In this document: piece after piece, positions 24,138 to 31,901 of the stretch
How positions within the stretch are numbered: position 1 is the stretch's first letter
Layout: the number at the start of each line of letters is the position of its first letter
Assembly (NCBI GenBank): GCA_017395685.1
Contig: JAFQOD010000025.1
Location: 1 to 40,899 of the forward strand
Origin: Clostridia bacterium
Lineage (GTDB): Bacteria > Bacillota > Clostridia > Christensenellales > Aristaeellaceae
Direction of reading: 5' to 3'
Length of the DNA: 40,899 nucleotides
Made by a program: the position numbers and the translations under genes
Notes under the pieces: model-generated
The model's input: only the letters and a program-made list of their open reading frames with translations
Database searches by the model: none
What the model was told of the DNA's origin: nothing

Positions 24138-24552
24138 ACAGCAGGGACAGCATCAGGCAGATCAGCCCCAGCGCCCATCCCATTCTATCTGGAATATTGG
24201 CTGCGGCCAGCGGGGCAGATAAGCCCAACGCCAGGGAAACGGCGCCCATTTGCAGCAGGAAGGGATAGAAAATGCTGTGCTGAAAAAATCCGGGCCAGAT
24301 GAGAAGAACGGCTTTCTCCGGAATGGAGCAAAGCATTGCCCCCGCCGTCAACGAAAAAAACAGCCGCCCGGGCCGTTTGCTTCTTTTTCTGGGATAGGGA
24401 TAATGCCACCGGGGTAAACGGATCAATCCCAGTCCCATCCACAGCGCCATCCCTGCCGCTCCGCCGCCCGCATGCATCCCCAGGGCCAGCAGGCCGATCA
24501 GGGGCGCTCCCTGGAGCATCCACCGCCGCATGCGGGCGGCGTCCGGGATCAT
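24118..24552 (-). CDS. Hydrophobic membrane protein, unknown, coupled to the YhcN lipoprotein
   Basis: A 144-residue protein with about four membrane helices (for example GAPLIGLLALGMHAGGGAAG and LSLLFIFYKQ at the end) and a basic loop (PYPRKRSKRPGR). No family is recognised. Its ATG overlaps the stop codon of the upstream lipoprotein gene in an ATGA arrangement (24549-24552), which points to translational coupling and a shared, probably sporulation-linked role. It converges on the DUF3794/LysM gene, and the two reading frames overlap by 20 bases, leaving no room for a terminator between them. Confidence 0.65.
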   Translation of the reverse strand: MIPDAARMRRWMLQGAPLIGLLALGMHAGGGAAGMALWMGLGLIRLPRWHYPYPRKRSKRPGRLFFSLTAGAMLCSIPEKAVLLIWPGFFQHSIFYPFLLQMGAVSLALGLSAPLAAANIPDRMGWALGLICLMLSLLFIFYKQ

Positions 24553-25127
24553 TCCCTGTATACCGGGATGGCAGCCATCAGCTCATCCGCCTGGGTGGTA
24601 ACGGCGCTGAGAGAAGTGGCATTCTCCAGGGTTTCTGCAAGGCTTTCAATCTGGCGCACCAGATCGGCTTCGGCCGTAACAGCGACGCCGGTAACGGTTT
24701 TATTCACCGTCTGAACCCGGGTGAGCACCATTTTCTGCAGCCGCTCATCCACGCCGCCCTGATACTGCCCATTGAATTCCAGCCCTACCAGTGCCGTGGA
24801 ACCGGTGGCCACAACGTAAGCATCATCCACTTCAGACAGCTTTTCCAGGGCGTCCTCCATCATTTCGGATGCCCGCTTGGCTCCCTCCAGGGTGGTGATG
24901 CCGCCCGCGCCCAGGGCGGGCGCGGCGCTGGCGTCAGGGGAAGCAGAGGGCATCAGATCGGGCATCAGATCATCCATCATGCCATCCGTGGGATTGGGGG
25001 ATACCTGGGGGATCATCTGGGTAGCGCCGGGGGTGGGGGATGCCAGGGTATCCGCATTGCTGGTGCAGCCGGTGAGCAGCACTGCCGTCATCATCAGCAG
25101 CGCCATAAGAAACCAGAATTTTTTCAA
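24549..25127 (-). CDS. YhcN/YlaJ-family sporulation lipoprotein
   Basis: A 192-residue lipoprotein with the lipobox LLTGC at residues 17-21 after a positively charged start, so it is anchored outside the membrane. A Pro/Ser/Met-rich linker follows (about 22-75). Then comes a YhcN/YlaJ domain (about 80-190) with DDAYVVATGSTALVGLEFN and TGVAVTAEADLVRQIESLAE. Family members are made in the forespore and sit at the spore inner membrane. The start is a TTG at 25127, 8 bases after AGGAGG. That ribosome-binding site is fully inside a long hairpin (25129-25171), suggesting translational control. Confidence 0.85.
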   Translation of the reverse strand: MKKFWFLMALLMMTAVLLTGCTSNADTLASPTPGATQMIPQVSPNPTDGMMDDLMPDLMPSASPDASAAPALGAGGITTLEGAKRASEMMEDALEKLSEVDDAYVVATGSTALVGLEFNGQYQGGVDERLQKMVLTRVQTVNKTVTGVAVTAEADLVRQIESLAETLENATSLSAVTTQADELMAAIPVYRE

Positions 25128-25128
25128 T

Positions 25129-25171
25129 GAAATCGCCTCCTCGCAGCTATTGTGCGCAGGGAGGCGATTTT
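25129..25171 (-). promoter_or_regulatory. Hairpin sequestering the ribosome-binding site of the YhcN lipoprotein
   Basis: On the mRNA, AAATCGCCTCC (from 25170 to 25160) pairs perfectly over 11 bases with GGAGGCGATTT (25140 to 25130), with a 19-base loop. The AGGAGG is inside the 3' arm and the TTG start follows directly. There is no T run, so it is not a terminator for this strand. Confidence 0.7.
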
Positions 25172-25274
25172 ATATCAGTGGCAAAAAATAATAAATGCGG
25201 AAGGAATGAAATTTGGAATTTTACAAGGCGCTTGCTTTTTCTTCAATGCTCTTGGAAAAAATCGCATACCATCC

Positions 25275-26924
25275 TTACTTCCCATACAGCGTGCAGCCGC
25301 CGATGAATTCCCGCAGCAGGGAAAGGGGCGGGATTTCCTGCAGCGCTTCCTGAGTTGCCGGCAGGATATAATGAAGGATTTTCAGCAGCCTGCGGGAGAT
25401 GAGATGATGGGGAGAATCCTCGGGGATTTTTTTCAGCAATTCGTAGGCATAAATTTTCAGCACCGGCAATTCATAATGCAGGGCAGAATTAAAAACGAAA
25501 TCTGCCTGCTCCTGATAGGGGAAAATCCATTTTTCCTCTCCCCGGCGCACACTGTTCCACATATCCAGGGTTTCTTCCGGGGGCGTATTGCGGAACTGAT
25601 GATCCCGCACGATGCGGCGCAAAAGCCTGGCATCGGTAGTACGGATGCGGTTGTGATGATCCAGATTCAGGCAGGTCAGCTCGCTGATATAGACCTTGGC
25701 AATCAGATCAGCATCAAATCCCTCATGCAGGGCCGGGTTCAGGCCGTGGATGCCCTCCAGAATCAGGGGCTGATCGGGGCGCAGCCGCAGGGGATAGCCT
25801 TCCTTTGCCCGCCGGCTGACGGAAAAATCAAACCGGGGCATGATCGCCTCTTTTCCGTCAAGCAGATCGGCAAGGCATTGGCGCAGCAGCGGCACATCCA
25901 GGGCGGAAAGGGCCTCCAGATCAGGCTTGCCATCCGCCTCCAGGGGCAATAGATCCCGATCCAGATAGAAATCATCCAGGGAAATCAATACGGGATGCAG
26001 CCCCAGCACCCTCAGATGGATGCAAAGCCGGTTGGAAAAGGTGGTTTTTCCGCTGGAGGAGGGCCCGGCCACAAAAACGGCCCGGGCATTCTTTTTGGCA
26101 ATGCCCCTGGCGATATCGCCGATGGATTGATCGTGCAGCGCTTCATTCACCCGGATGAAATCGGGCAGGCGCCCGCCCACCGTCATATCATTCAGGTCTG
26201 CGGCATTCATGCAGCCCAGAATATCGCACCAGTGGTTGGACTGGCGGAAGGTGGAAAGGATGTTGGGCCGGGAAACATAGGGGGCAGGCCGGTCCGGTGA
26301 AAGGGGAGAAGGCATCTGCAGCACCATGCCGGGGGTGTGGAACATCAACTGGAAATGAGGCACGAAGCCTGTGGAGGGCAACATGGCCCCGTAAAAATAT
26401 TCTGTCAGCCCGCCGCAGCGATATACCCGGAAATAATCATAGGGCCGGTAGGAAAGCAGCCGGACCTTATCCAGATGATCCGTTTCCCGGAAATAGGCGA
26501 TGGCCTGCTCCCGGCTCCATTTTTCCTGGATGAAGGGAAGATCAGCCTGAACGATTTTTTCCATTTCTGCCTGCAGGGCCGAAACCATCCCTTCATTCGC
26601 ATCCTGCTCCAGAAAACGCATATAAACCCCGTAGCCGATGGAATGCTCAATACGCAGATGCAGATGAGGATAAAGATGCTTCACTGCCATCAGCAGCACG
26701 AACCGGAGGGAACGCTCATAAATCCGGCGGCCCTCCTCATTCTGGAAGGTGATGGGATGCAAGCGGCAGCTTTCTGAAATGATTTCAGTCAGTTCCAGCG
26801 CCTTTCCCCCCTGGAAGCAGCCCAGGGCCTGCCCCGCTGTTTCCGGGGCCATCTCGGCAAGAATTTGCCGCACCGTCCGGGGTGTGGAAAAATCCTGCTT
26901 CTTTCCCAATAATTCGATGATCAT
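25275..26924 (-). CDS. TGS-domain nucleoside kinase (uridine kinase-like)
   Basis: A 549-residue cytoplasmic enzyme of a clostridial type. The N-terminal part (about residues 1-200) contains a TGS-like and threonyl-tRNA-synthetase-like editing region, with HPHLHLRIEHSIGYGVYM. A uridine-kinase-like P-loop domain follows, with Walker A GPSSSGKTTF near 285-294, the SLDDFYLDRD loop, and the lid PRFDFSVSRR. It would phosphorylate a nucleoside using ATP or GTP; the exact nucleoside is unknown. The ATG at 26924 is preceded by AAGGAGGG; the longer frame to 27032 crosses a terminator and is rejected. Confidence 0.88.
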   Translation of the reverse strand: MIIELLGKKQDFSTPRTVRQILAEMAPETAGQALGCFQGGKALELTEIISESCRLHPITFQNEEGRRIYERSLRFVLLMAVKHLYPHLHLRIEHSIGYGVYMRFLEQDANEGMVSALQAEMEKIVQADLPFIQEKWSREQAIAYFRETDHLDKVRLLSYRPYDYFRVYRCGGLTEYFYGAMLPSTGFVPHFQLMFHTPGMVLQMPSPLSPDRPAPYVSRPNILSTFRQSNHWCDILGCMNAADLNDMTVGGRLPDFIRVNEALHDQSIGDIARGIAKKNARAVFVAGPSSSGKTTFSNRLCIHLRVLGLHPVLISLDDFYLDRDLLPLEADGKPDLEALSALDVPLLRQCLADLLDGKEAIMPRFDFSVSRRAKEGYPLRLRPDQPLILEGIHGLNPALHEGFDADLIAKVYISELTCLNLDHHNRIRTTDARLLRRIVRDHQFRNTPPEETLDMWNSVRRGEEKWIFPYQEQADFVFNSALHYELPVLKIYAYELLKKIPEDSPHHLISRRLLKILHYILPATQEALQEIPPLSLLREFIGGCTLYGK

Positions 26925-26943
26925 ATCATTCCCTCCTTGATAG

Positions 26944-26981
26944 AAAAAAGAGAACCGGCCTGCTTTCGGCCTGGTTCTCTT
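26944..26981 (-). terminator. Terminator of the exonuclease gene
   Basis: Minus strand: AGAGAACCAGGCC / GGCCGGTTCTCT with loop GAAAGCA-like, followed by TTTTTT. Confidence 0.88.
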
Positions 26982-26989
26982 GGGCAGTA

Positions 26990-27931
26990 TTATTCCGCAG
27001 CATTTTCCTGCAGGGCCACCTTCTGGGCCCACTGGAGATGCTTGGTATGCACATAGGCAGGGCTTTGCTCATCGGAGAGGGCGGCGCTGCGGGTCATGAT
27101 CCGCTTGCCCTCGTCATTTTTGCCGAACTGCAGCTTGATAAAGGCCAGCCCATGCTGAGAGCAATCGGCCAGGGCCATATATTGGCCGTCCCGCTGCAGC
27201 ACATAGCCCTCGGTTACCTCCAGATGCTTGCCGCAGATGGGGCAGGGGGGCTTCATGGCCGCGGCGCTGCGCAGCCCATCCTTCAGGGAACGCACCCGGA
27301 GAATGGCGGTGCTTTCTTTCTTTGCCCGATCCAGATGCTGCAGCTTCCGGGGGGCCAGAGGATAATCCAGTACCTTTTTGGGATCCGGCAGGCATGCGAA
27401 TACCTTGGCGGTATAATAGGCGTCATTGACTGCATTGTGGAAGGGCATATTTTCATCCGGCTCGATCTGATAATGCTCCATGGCGGCCTTCAGGCCCTTG
27501 CGTTCCTTGGAATTGCCGATCACTTCCCCAAAGAGCCGCTGGATATCATAGATCTTGGAAAGGGTGGTTTCGCTTTTGAAGAAGGTCATGTTCTGATTGA
27601 GCACGGAAATATCATCGCAGCCCCAGGTGAGCAGCACATAATCATCCCCGCACCAATCGGCGAAGGCGGAAACGGCCTCGCAAAAATCCGGGGCATCCAT
27701 CAGATCCTCAGGATCGATATGGGTGATTTTGGCGATTCGGGGATGCAGCTTCATATAATGAGCGGGACGGATCAGCTGGCTGAAGGAATCCAGGATGGTC
27801 AGATTTTCATCCACCTTCACGGCCCCGATCTGAATCATTTCAAACAACAATTTGCCCCCTACGCTTTTGTAGGCGGCGGAATTATAGGACAGGGGCTGAT
27901 TCCATTCCAGATCCAGAACGATATACTGCAT
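26990..27931 (-). CDS. DEDD-family 3'-5' exonuclease with zinc-ribbon-like tail
   Basis: A 313-residue protein of the DnaQ/RNase T fold. Metal ligands are D7 and E9 in VLDLEWN, a mid-domain Asp in TWGCDDISVL, and the final His/Asp in PFHNAVNDAYYTA, as in DEDDh exonucleases including KapD-like proteins of sporulating Bacillota. After about residue 235 there is an extra region with CPICGKHLEV and a later C..H pair, which may bind zinc. It could trim RNA or single-stranded DNA. It is the last gene of a minus-strand run that starts at SurE, 24 bases from the flavoprotein gene, and is closed by its own terminator. Confidence 0.87.
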   Translation of the reverse strand: MQYIVLDLEWNQPLSYNSAAYKSVGGKLLFEMIQIGAVKVDENLTILDSFSQLIRPAHYMKLHPRIAKITHIDPEDLMDAPDFCEAVSAFADWCGDDYVLLTWGCDDISVLNQNMTFFKSETTLSKIYDIQRLFGEVIGNSKERKGLKAAMEHYQIEPDENMPFHNAVNDAYYTAKVFACLPDPKKVLDYPLAPRKLQHLDRAKKESTAILRVRSLKDGLRSAAAMKPPCPICGKHLEVTEGYVLQRDGQYMALADCSQHGLAFIKLQFGKNDEGKRIMTRSAALSDEQSPAYVHTKHLQWAQKVALQENAAE

Positions 27932-27955
27932 AGCGTAAACAACCTCGATTATTGA

Positions 27956-29200
27956 TCAGGATTGCAGAAATTTTGCGGCGCTTTTGCCGGCCAGGGCGCC
28001 GGTGGCAAAGGCGATCTGCAGATTATATCCGCCGGTGTGGGCGTCCACATCGATGGTTTCCCCGGCGAAATACAGCCCCTCTACCTGCCGGGAGGAAAGG
28101 GTGGCCGGGTTCAGGGATTTCACATCCACACCGCCCCGGGTGACAATGGCCTCATTGATGGGGCGAAGGCCCAGGATGGTAAGGGGCAGGGATTTGAGCA
28201 TGGCAGCCAATTGCTGCCGTGCTTTGGCGGTCACCTGATTGCAGGGCATGGCGCCCTCCAATCCGCACAGGGCGGGGAACAGAGCGGCAAAGCGCACGGG
28301 CAGCAGCGTCTGCATGATGGTGGAAAGCTGCTTTTTTCCAGCGGCGGAGATCTCCCGGATCAGGCGCTGATCCAATTGCTCCGGGGTGAGGCCCGGCTTC
28401 AGATCCAGGGCGGCCTCTGCCTTGCCCTCTTCCGGCAAATGGGAGGAAAGCTCAATGGCCAGCGGGCCGGAAATGCCGAAATGGGTAAAGAGCAATTCCC
28501 CCTGCTCCGAGTATATTATTTTACCACAGGAACGGCCGCTTAGGCAAATGTTTTTCAGCGTCAGGCCCTGCAGTTCCATGGGCCAGGCCTCTTTTGTGAT
28601 CAATCCGGCCAGAGAAGCCCGGGGGGAGATGATTTTATGGCCCGTTTCTTCCCCGAAGCGCAGCCCATCCCCTGTGGAGCCGGTGGAGGGATAGGATAGC
28701 CCGCCGGTGCAGATGATGACGGCCCCGGCATCCAGCCTCCGCCCATCCTCCAATTGTACCCCGACGGCACGATTTCCCTCCGTCAGGATTTTCTGCACCC
28801 TGGCATGGAAGCGGATTTCCACATGGGCCTGGCGCAGGCCCCTTTCCAGGGCTTTGGTGACATCGCTGGCCTTATCGGATACGGGAAAGGCGCGCCTGCC
28901 CCGTTCGATCTTGGTTTCGCAGCCCAGCTCCTGGAGCAGGGAGAGCATATCATCCGGATTCAGCAGCCGGAGTGCGCTGTACAAAAATCGTGGATTGCGG
29001 GGCACATTGCGCAAAAATTCCTCTGTATCGCAGGCATTGGTTACATTGCAGCGGCCTTTGCCGGTAATATAGATCTTTTTGCCCAGCTTTTCATTGCGCT
29101 CCAGCAGGGTGACCTTTGCCCCGGCACGCGCAGCAAACAGCGCGGCCAGCATTCCGGCCGCGCCACCGCCGATGACAACAATTCGATCGCTGAATGCCAA
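27956..29200 (-). CDS. BaiN/HI0933-like FAD-dependent oxidoreductase
   Basis: A 414-residue flavoprotein. FAD is bound by the N-terminal dinucleotide fold VIGGGAAGMLAALFAARAG (about residues 8-26). The KKIYITGKGRCNVTNA motif near 45-60 is a hallmark of this family, and the C-terminal LYFAGETIDVDAHTGGYNLQIAFATG (about 380-406) completes the FAD site. Members include a bile-acid dehydroxylation reductase, but most are uncharacterised, so the substrate is unknown here. The start is best taken as TTG at 29200, 7 bases after GGGAGG; the ATG at 29215 overlaps that site. It is 27 bases after the RpiR regulator, so they are probably co-transcribed. Confidence 0.9.
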   Translation of the reverse strand: MAFSDRIVVIGGGAAGMLAALFAARAGAKVTLLERNEKLGKKIYITGKGRCNVTNACDTEEFLRNVPRNPRFLYSALRLLNPDDMLSLLQELGCETKIERGRRAFPVSDKASDVTKALERGLRQAHVEIRFHARVQKILTEGNRAVGVQLEDGRRLDAGAVIICTGGLSYPSTGSTGDGLRFGEETGHKIISPRASLAGLITKEAWPMELQGLTLKNICLSGRSCGKIIYSEQGELLFTHFGISGPLAIELSSHLPEEGKAEAALDLKPGLTPEQLDQRLIREISAAGKKQLSTIMQTLLPVRFAALFPALCGLEGAMPCNQVTAKARQQLAAMLKSLPLTILGLRPINEAIVTRGGVDVKSLNPATLSSRQVEGLYFAGETIDVDAHTGGYNLQIAFATGALAGKSAAKFLQS

Positions 29201-29227
29201 GTGATTTCCTCCCATGGTGAAAAAGCG

Positions 29228-30094
29228 TTATTGCTGCTCTTTTTTGATATAGACGCTGTGGGCATCCCAGATCTCTTCCAGCTTTTCGAAATGATGGCTC
29301 AGATCCTCCCGCTTTTTCAGGGCCAGGGCCACCAGCAGCGCATTGATCACGGATAAGGGGGCCACCAGCGAATCCACAAAGGAGGCCATATCCGTCCGGG
29401 CGGAAATGCAGATATCTGCCTCCTGATGCAGGGGGCTCATGGGGCCGTCGGTAATGCCGATCACCTGGGCGCCGCTCTGATGGGCAAAGCGCATGGCCTC
29501 CAGGGTGCGGGTGGAATAACGGGGGAAGCTGATGCCGATAAGGGCATCTGTGGGACGGATGCGGGCGATCGCCTCAAATACATCGCCTACGCCGGCGCCC
29601 ACCACCCGCACATCATCAAAGATGAAATGCAGGTAATAGCCGAAAAACTGGGCCAGGGGGCCGGCAGAGCGCAGCCCCAGCACATAGATGGTATCTGCTT
29701 CCAGCAGCTTATTGACGGCGGCGTCAAAGGCCTTCTGATCCATCTGATCCACCGTATGCCGGATATTGAGCATATCGGCCTTCAGTACCGTCTGCAGCAC
29801 TTCCTCCTCCTTGATATCGGAGGTCATTTCAAAGCGCTGCACGGCGGTGAGCCGGTGGCGCACCAATTCCTGCAGGGAATGATGCAGCTGGGGATAGCCT
29901 TCATATCCCAGGGCCATGGCGAAGCGAACAACCGTGCTTTCGCTGACGCCCACCATTTCCCCCAGGGTGGCTGCGGTCATAAAAACAGCCTTATCATAAT
30001 GGGTGACGATGTATTCTGCAATGCGCTTATGGCTTTTGCTCAGCCGTTTGCCGCTCAGATTCAGCCGTTCAATCAGATCCTGTTTTTCTTCCAT
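29228..30094 (-). CDS. MurR/RpiR-family transcriptional regulator
   Basis: A 288-residue regulator. The N-terminal helix-turn-helix (about residues 30-65, LGEMVGVSESTVVRFAMALGYEGY) has the classic RpiR motif. The C-terminal SIS sugar-isomerase-like domain (about 125-260) contains VLGLRSAGPLAQFFGYYLHF and GISFPRYSTRT, which bind phosphosugars. No sugar-catabolic gene is adjacent, so the regulon is probably elsewhere or it controls its own run. It has its own promoter just upstream. Confidence 0.9.
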   Translation of the reverse strand: MEEKQDLIERLNLSGKRLSKSHKRIAEYIVTHYDKAVFMTAATLGEMVGVSESTVVRFAMALGYEGYPQLHHSLQELVRHRLTAVQRFEMTSDIKEEEVLQTVLKADMLNIRHTVDQMDQKAFDAAVNKLLEADTIYVLGLRSAGPLAQFFGYYLHFIFDDVRVVGAGVGDVFEAIARIRPTDALIGISFPRYSTRTLEAMRFAHQSGAQVIGITDGPMSPLHQEADICISARTDMASFVDSLVAPLSVINALLVALALKKREDLSHHFEKLEEIWDAHSVYIKKEQQ

Positions 30095-30141
30095 GCCTGC
30101 ACCTCATGCCCTTTGCTTTCAGTAGCAATGATACGGCATCC

Positions 30142-30171
30142 ATTATACAGGATGAAGGAAGGAAAATGCAA
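30142..30171 (-). promoter_or_regulatory. Promoter of the RpiR-family regulator
   Basis: Minus strand: TTGCAT (30166-30171), an 18-base spacer and TATAAT (30142-30147). Confidence 0.65.
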
Positions 30172-30176
30172 GCCTA

Positions 30177-30941
30177 TTATAATAAATCCTGCATTTTTTC
30201 TGCAAAATCCCCATTGAAATCCTGGAGATTGCCCAAAAATGTGCAAGTGAGATGGCCCTGATGCAGGAAATAATAATCGCTGCCCTCTTCCGGCTTTTCC
30301 ATGGGAACGCCGGATGTATCATCAGCGCTGAGCCAGAAATACATCTGCCCCAGGGGGCTTACCCGCTTTTCATAGCTGTCCAGGTAATAGGCCTGGGAAA
30401 GGGGGCAGACCACCATGGGCTTCAATTGATCAGGGGGCAGGGCCGGGGCGTTGAGATTGATGAAAGTAAAGCGGGGCAGGGGAACGCCGTGGAATCTTTC
30501 TGCCGTTTCCACTGCAATCCTGGCAAGATTGGCCCGCATTTCATCATCAGCGCCGGGCATGATGGAAACGGCAATGGCGGGAATATAGAGCATGGCGGCT
30601 TCCCGCGCAGCGGAGACAGTGCCGCTGTAGTATACGGCGGAGCCTGCATTTTCCCCTTTATTGATGCCGGAAATGCAAAAATCATAATGCGCATCGGTAA
30701 ACATGGGGGCCACCCTGACGCAATCGCAGGGGGTGCCGCTGACCGCATAGGCTTTTACGCCGGGCCATGCCACTTCGTTGACCAGCAGCGGATCGGTGAG
30801 GGTAATATGCTGGCTGTTGGCGCTGCACTGGCCTTTGGGGGCGCTGATGGTCACCTGATGGCCCCGGGCAAGAGCAGCTTCTACCAGTACCTTCAGGCCG
30901 ATGGAATGGATGCCGTCATCATTGGTAATGAGAATGTGCAT
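30177..30941 (-). CDS. surE: 5'/3'-nucleotidase SurE
   Basis: A 254-residue metal-dependent phosphatase that removes phosphate from nucleoside monophosphates. The conserved start MHILITNDDG puts the metal-binding aspartates at residues 8 and 9. SGTPCDCVRVA and SGINKGENAGSAVYYSGTVSAAREA are family signatures including the active-site loop. A longer open frame upstream to 31772 is the antisense of the neighbouring gene and is rejected. The ATG at 30941 follows AAAGGAG. It has its own promoter (30973-31001). Confidence 0.95.
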   Translation of the reverse strand: MHILITNDDGIHSIGLKVLVEAALARGHQVTISAPKGQCSANSQHITLTDPLLVNEVAWPGVKAYAVSGTPCDCVRVAPMFTDAHYDFCISGINKGENAGSAVYYSGTVSAAREAAMLYIPAIAVSIMPGADDEMRANLARIAVETAERFHGVPLPRFTFINLNAPALPPDQLKPMVVCPLSQAYYLDSYEKRVSPLGQMYFWLSADDTSGVPMEKPEEGSDYYFLHQGHLTCTFLGNLQDFNGDFAEKMQDLL

Positions 30942-30972
30942 GACAATCTCCTTTCTTCTTCCTATCTGATAT

Positions 30973-31001
30973 ATTATACCGGAAAATACCGCTGTACGCA
31001 A
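30973..31001 (-). promoter_or_regulatory. Promoter of surE
   Basis: Minus strand: TTGCGT (30996-31001), a 17-base spacer and TATAAT (30973-30978). Confidence 0.75.
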
Positions 31002-31058
31002 GCATGCCGGGCCGGGCTTTCGGCATAGGATGGAAAATGATGAGGGGGTGGCCATGAA

Positions 31059-31862
31059 ATGGGCTTCGGATACCGGCTGCTGCAGGGAAAAACAGGATTT
31101 TCCGGCCATGTAAGGGCTGAAGGGGAGGGGGAAAGGATTGCCCTCCGGGGATTTTCTCACGGGGCGGCATGCAGCATCTTTTCGATAGGGGAGGGAGCGG
31201 CCTGCTGCATGGCTTCTCCTGCTGCCGATGGGAAGGGGCAATGCGTGTATCAATCTGCTTTCAGGGGCCGTTATTTTATTGCCGTTGGCGGTCAGGTCGT
31301 CCTGTGGGAGGATGAGGGCAGGCAGGAGGAAAACTACCTGCGGGCCTGTGCCTTGCTTACAATATGGAAAAAAGCACAAGTGCAGCCGGCGGAGAATCCT
31401 CAGGGAGAAATGATCGAGGATGACGCTATGGATGAAATGCCAAAGGCATCCGAAACGGATGGCAGGAGGATTGCTGCGGAAGAAAAACCGGTGGAGATCT
31501 CCCCTGCGCAGGAAAAAGAAGATTATATCTTGCGGCGCAGAGAAAATGAGGTGGCAGCGGAGGGGCTGCCTGCCCTTTTCTGGCCGCAAAGCGCAGAAAA
31601 GCTGCGGATCTATTTTGAATCGCTTCCTCCCTTTGCACCCTTTGATTTGCCGGGGTGGCGTTTTGTCCGGGCGCCGTCGCCCCTGCCTGGATGCGCATAC
31701 TGCGCCTTGGGATACCGGCAAAAGGAGGATCGTGTATGCCAGATCGCCTATGCCCTGCCGGGTGCGCCCCACCGTCCGCCGGCCAATTTATCCGGTTATT
31801 CCTTTTTGCAGGGCCGGAATGGTCAGGGATACTGGGTACTGCTGCAGCAGACGGAGGCATAA
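31059..31862 (+). CDS. Unrecognised three-part protein
   Basis: A 267-residue protein without signal peptide or membrane helix. Residues 1-105 form a beta-rich domain (GYRLLQGKTGFSGHVRAEG, QSAFRGRYFIAVGGQVVLWED). Residues 108-160 are an acidic, probably disordered linker. The last 95 residues form another domain (LRIYFESLPPFAPFDLPGWRFVRAPSP, CQIAYALPGAP, GYWVLLQQ). The sense-strand codon pattern and GAGGGGG upstream of the ATG support it as real, but I recognise no family. It is divergent from surE and converges on the D,D-carboxypeptidase with a shared terminator. Confidence 0.65.
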   Translation: MGFGYRLLQGKTGFSGHVRAEGEGERIALRGFSHGAACSIFSIGEGAACCMASPAADGKGQCVYQSAFRGRYFIAVGGQVVLWEDEGRQEENYLRACALLTIWKKAQVQPAENPQGEMIEDDAMDEMPKASETDGRRIAAEEKPVEISPAQEKEDYILRRRENEVAAEGLPALFWPQSAEKLRIYFESLPPFAPFDLPGWRFVRAPSPLPGCAYCALGYRQKEDRVCQIAYALPGAPHRPPANLSGYSFLQGRNGQGYWVLLQQTEA

Positions 31863-31892
31863 AAAGAAGGCCTGCAGAGGAATGCAGGCCTT
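31859..31892. terminator. Shared terminator between the unknown gene and the D,D-carboxypeptidase
   Basis: AAGGCCTGCA / TGCAGGCCTT perfect 10-base stem with a 6-base loop. On the minus strand it is followed by CTTTTT, so it best serves the carboxypeptidase. Confidence 0.8.
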
Positions 31893-31901
31893 GATTGATG
31901 A

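Noticed and set aside
30942-31772. N-terminal extension of SurE to 531 residues
   Set aside because: The family start MHILITNDDG, its ribosome-binding site and its promoter are all at about 30941-31001; the extension is antisense to the divergent gene.
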